From assembly GCF_002886045.1 (NCBI RefSeq), contig NZ_CP025791.1, positions 2,247,001 through 2,311,000 on the forward strand: DNA of 64,000 bases. Direction: 5' to 3'. Below, piece by piece: positions 63,901-64,000 of the stretch; positions within the stretch are counted from its first letter, which is position 1, and the number at the start of each line of letters is the position of its first letter. The position numbers and the translations under genes are program-made. The DNA comes from Flavivirga eckloniae (GTDB lineage Bacteria > Bacteroidota > Bacteroidia > Flavobacteriales > Flavobacteriaceae). The notes below the pieces were generated by a model, which worked only from the letters and a program-made list of their open reading frames with translations, ran no database searches and was not told the DNA's origin.

Positions 63901-64000
63901 ACAAGCCGCTAATGAAGCAGCTGCAGTACTAAAACCTACATATTTTAAGAAATCGCGACGCGTTGTAGATGATGCTTCTAATGTATCTTTATCACCTAAA
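60982..64000 (-). CDS. actB: Alternative complex III subunit ActB (iron-sulphur and molybdopterin-oxidoreductase-like; 5' end beyond window)
   Basis: At least 1,006 codons; the frame stays open past 63738 to the right edge, so an ATG at 63736-63738 is internal. The upstream part shows a Tat-type signal (TTRRDFLKYVGFSTAAASLAAC). A large molybdopterin-oxidoreductase-like region follows, then a ferredoxin-type part with four cluster motifs: CTGCGACVIACH, CQHCNHAPCETVCP, CVGTRYCANNCPYKV, and CSMC with CSAACSSGA. In ACIII the molybdenum site is lost and ActB passes electrons between quinol oxidation and the cytochrome subunits. The start codon should lie within about 50 codons beyond 64000. First visible gene of actBCDEF-ctaCD; actA presumably lies further right. 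Confidence 0.95.
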   Translation of the reverse strand, partial: LGDKDTLEASSTTRRDFLKYVGFSTAAASLAACEGPVKKSIPYVVQPTEIIPGVANYYATTIADGFDFASVLVKTREGRPIKIENNTMAATNGSANARVNASVLGLYDSLRVQSPKKAGESISWSAFDSETTQKLAELSGAGQEIVLLTQTYASPSTSKLISEFKEKYGNVRHVVYDAVSESTALDAYQAKYGERGLVSYDFAKAMTIVSVGADFLGDWQGGGFDSGYAKNRVPDHGKMSRHIQFESNMSLTGANADKRVPLTPTQQKLALAKLYSLVTGNNVSVNGLPEKVEAAIKGAASQLKKAGSNGVVVTGIQDVNAQTVALEINEALASKAFDKDTPIKTRQGNDKAVDALVTDMKAGKVGAIIMSGVNPVYTLPNAADFVEGLKKTKLSVTFSMKIDETSSETQYVAAAPHYLESWGDVEIKKGHYALTQPTIRPLFDTRQFQEALLKWTGNDVSYHDYIKDAWGTGILGGGSFNKALHDGVFVGTIATETVETAGPASEASASDATEESAETAAPSGNAARALATSAKSNGLELTLYTKVGMGDGQQANNPWLQEFPDPITRASWDNYLTISKADADEKGLENTHVANGALNGSYANVTVNGATITVPVMIQPGQAKGSVGLAFGYGKTKGLKTEMQTGVNAYKLYQGFNTVQNVTIEPVAGEHEFASVQLHNTLMGRGDIVKETTLEVFNTKDKKHWNAVPVVSLNHKETPVTSPDVDLWDEFDRSIGHHFNLSIDLNACTGCGACVIACHAENNVPVVGKTEVRRSRDMHWLRIDRYYSSEESFEGDNTKKDNISGLGSSLSEFGEMENASENPQVAFQPVMCQHCNHAPCETVCPVAATSHGRQGQNHMAYNRCVGTRYCANNCPYKVRRFNWFLYNGNDEFDYHMNDDLGRMVLNPDVVVRSRGVMEKCSMCIQMTQKTILDAKRDGRKVGKDEFQTACSAACSSGAMTFGDINDKESKVAKLKEDNRMYHLLEHVGTKPNVIYQTKVRNTTEA

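Overview
The window comes from a low-GC, probably marine member of the Bacteroidota, almost certainly family Flavobacteriaceae. The evidence is SprA, RemB and PorP/SprF, proteins with type IX secretion (T9SS) sorting domains, an alternative complex III (ACIII) respiratory cluster, and promoters of the Bacteroidetes type (TTTG, about 19 bp, TAnnTTTG). Nearly every gene is on the minus strand. The plus-strand exceptions are a LacI regulator and one large secreted protein. No rRNA, tRNA, CRISPR array, prophage or complete insertion sequence was found.

Layout. 1-274: 5' part of tsaB. 502-6226: a five-gene tripartite efflux operon (ABC ATPase, two MacB-type permeases, HlyD/MacA adaptor, TolC). 6322-12307: cytochrome oxidase assembly and accessory cluster (ctaB, two subunit III genes, subunit IV, an unknown membrane-anchored protein, SCO, DUF420 and a 72-residue CxxC membrane protein). 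A striking 91-bp tandem repeat array (6555-7080) lies between the last two genes. 12739-18429: a secreted orphan, remB, two tonB paralogues, a VanZ-like gene and gcvH. 18830-29152: sprA (the T9SS outer-membrane translocon), ruvA and a malic enzyme-phosphotransacetylase fusion. 29546-36533: a compact, probably trehalose-specific uptake locus (trehalase, MFS permease, TonB-dependent receptor, divergent LacI regulator) with twin operators. 36540-40748: queG, a GIY-YIG gene bracketed by direct repeats, a cytochrome P450 and ruvB. 40946-43492: two small secreted proteins and a chimeric pseudogene joining the start of ruvB to the end of the ompA-like gene found 3.7 kb away. 43493-53429: a T9SS-exported BNR-type protein, then an OmpA/PorP/adhesin module. 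53781-64000: ACIII genes actB to actF followed by oxidase subunits II and I. actB runs off the right edge.

How the genes work together. The two respiratory clusters complement each other: actBCDEF-ctaCD encodes the quinol:cytochrome c oxidoreductase plus the oxidase core, and the 7-12 kb cluster supplies heme O synthesis, the small subunits and copper delivery. The surface genes (sprA, remB, porP, adhesin, secreted proteins) fit a gliding, T9SS-using lifestyle, and the tonB genes could energise TonB-dependent receptors such as the one in the trehalose locus.

The most unusual items are the double-hairpin 91-bp array, the mosaic ruvB-ompA pseudogene, the helix-hairpin-helix tail on ActC, the TonB-C-like domain fused to the RemB barrel, and a dispersed intergenic repeat family that brackets two genes.
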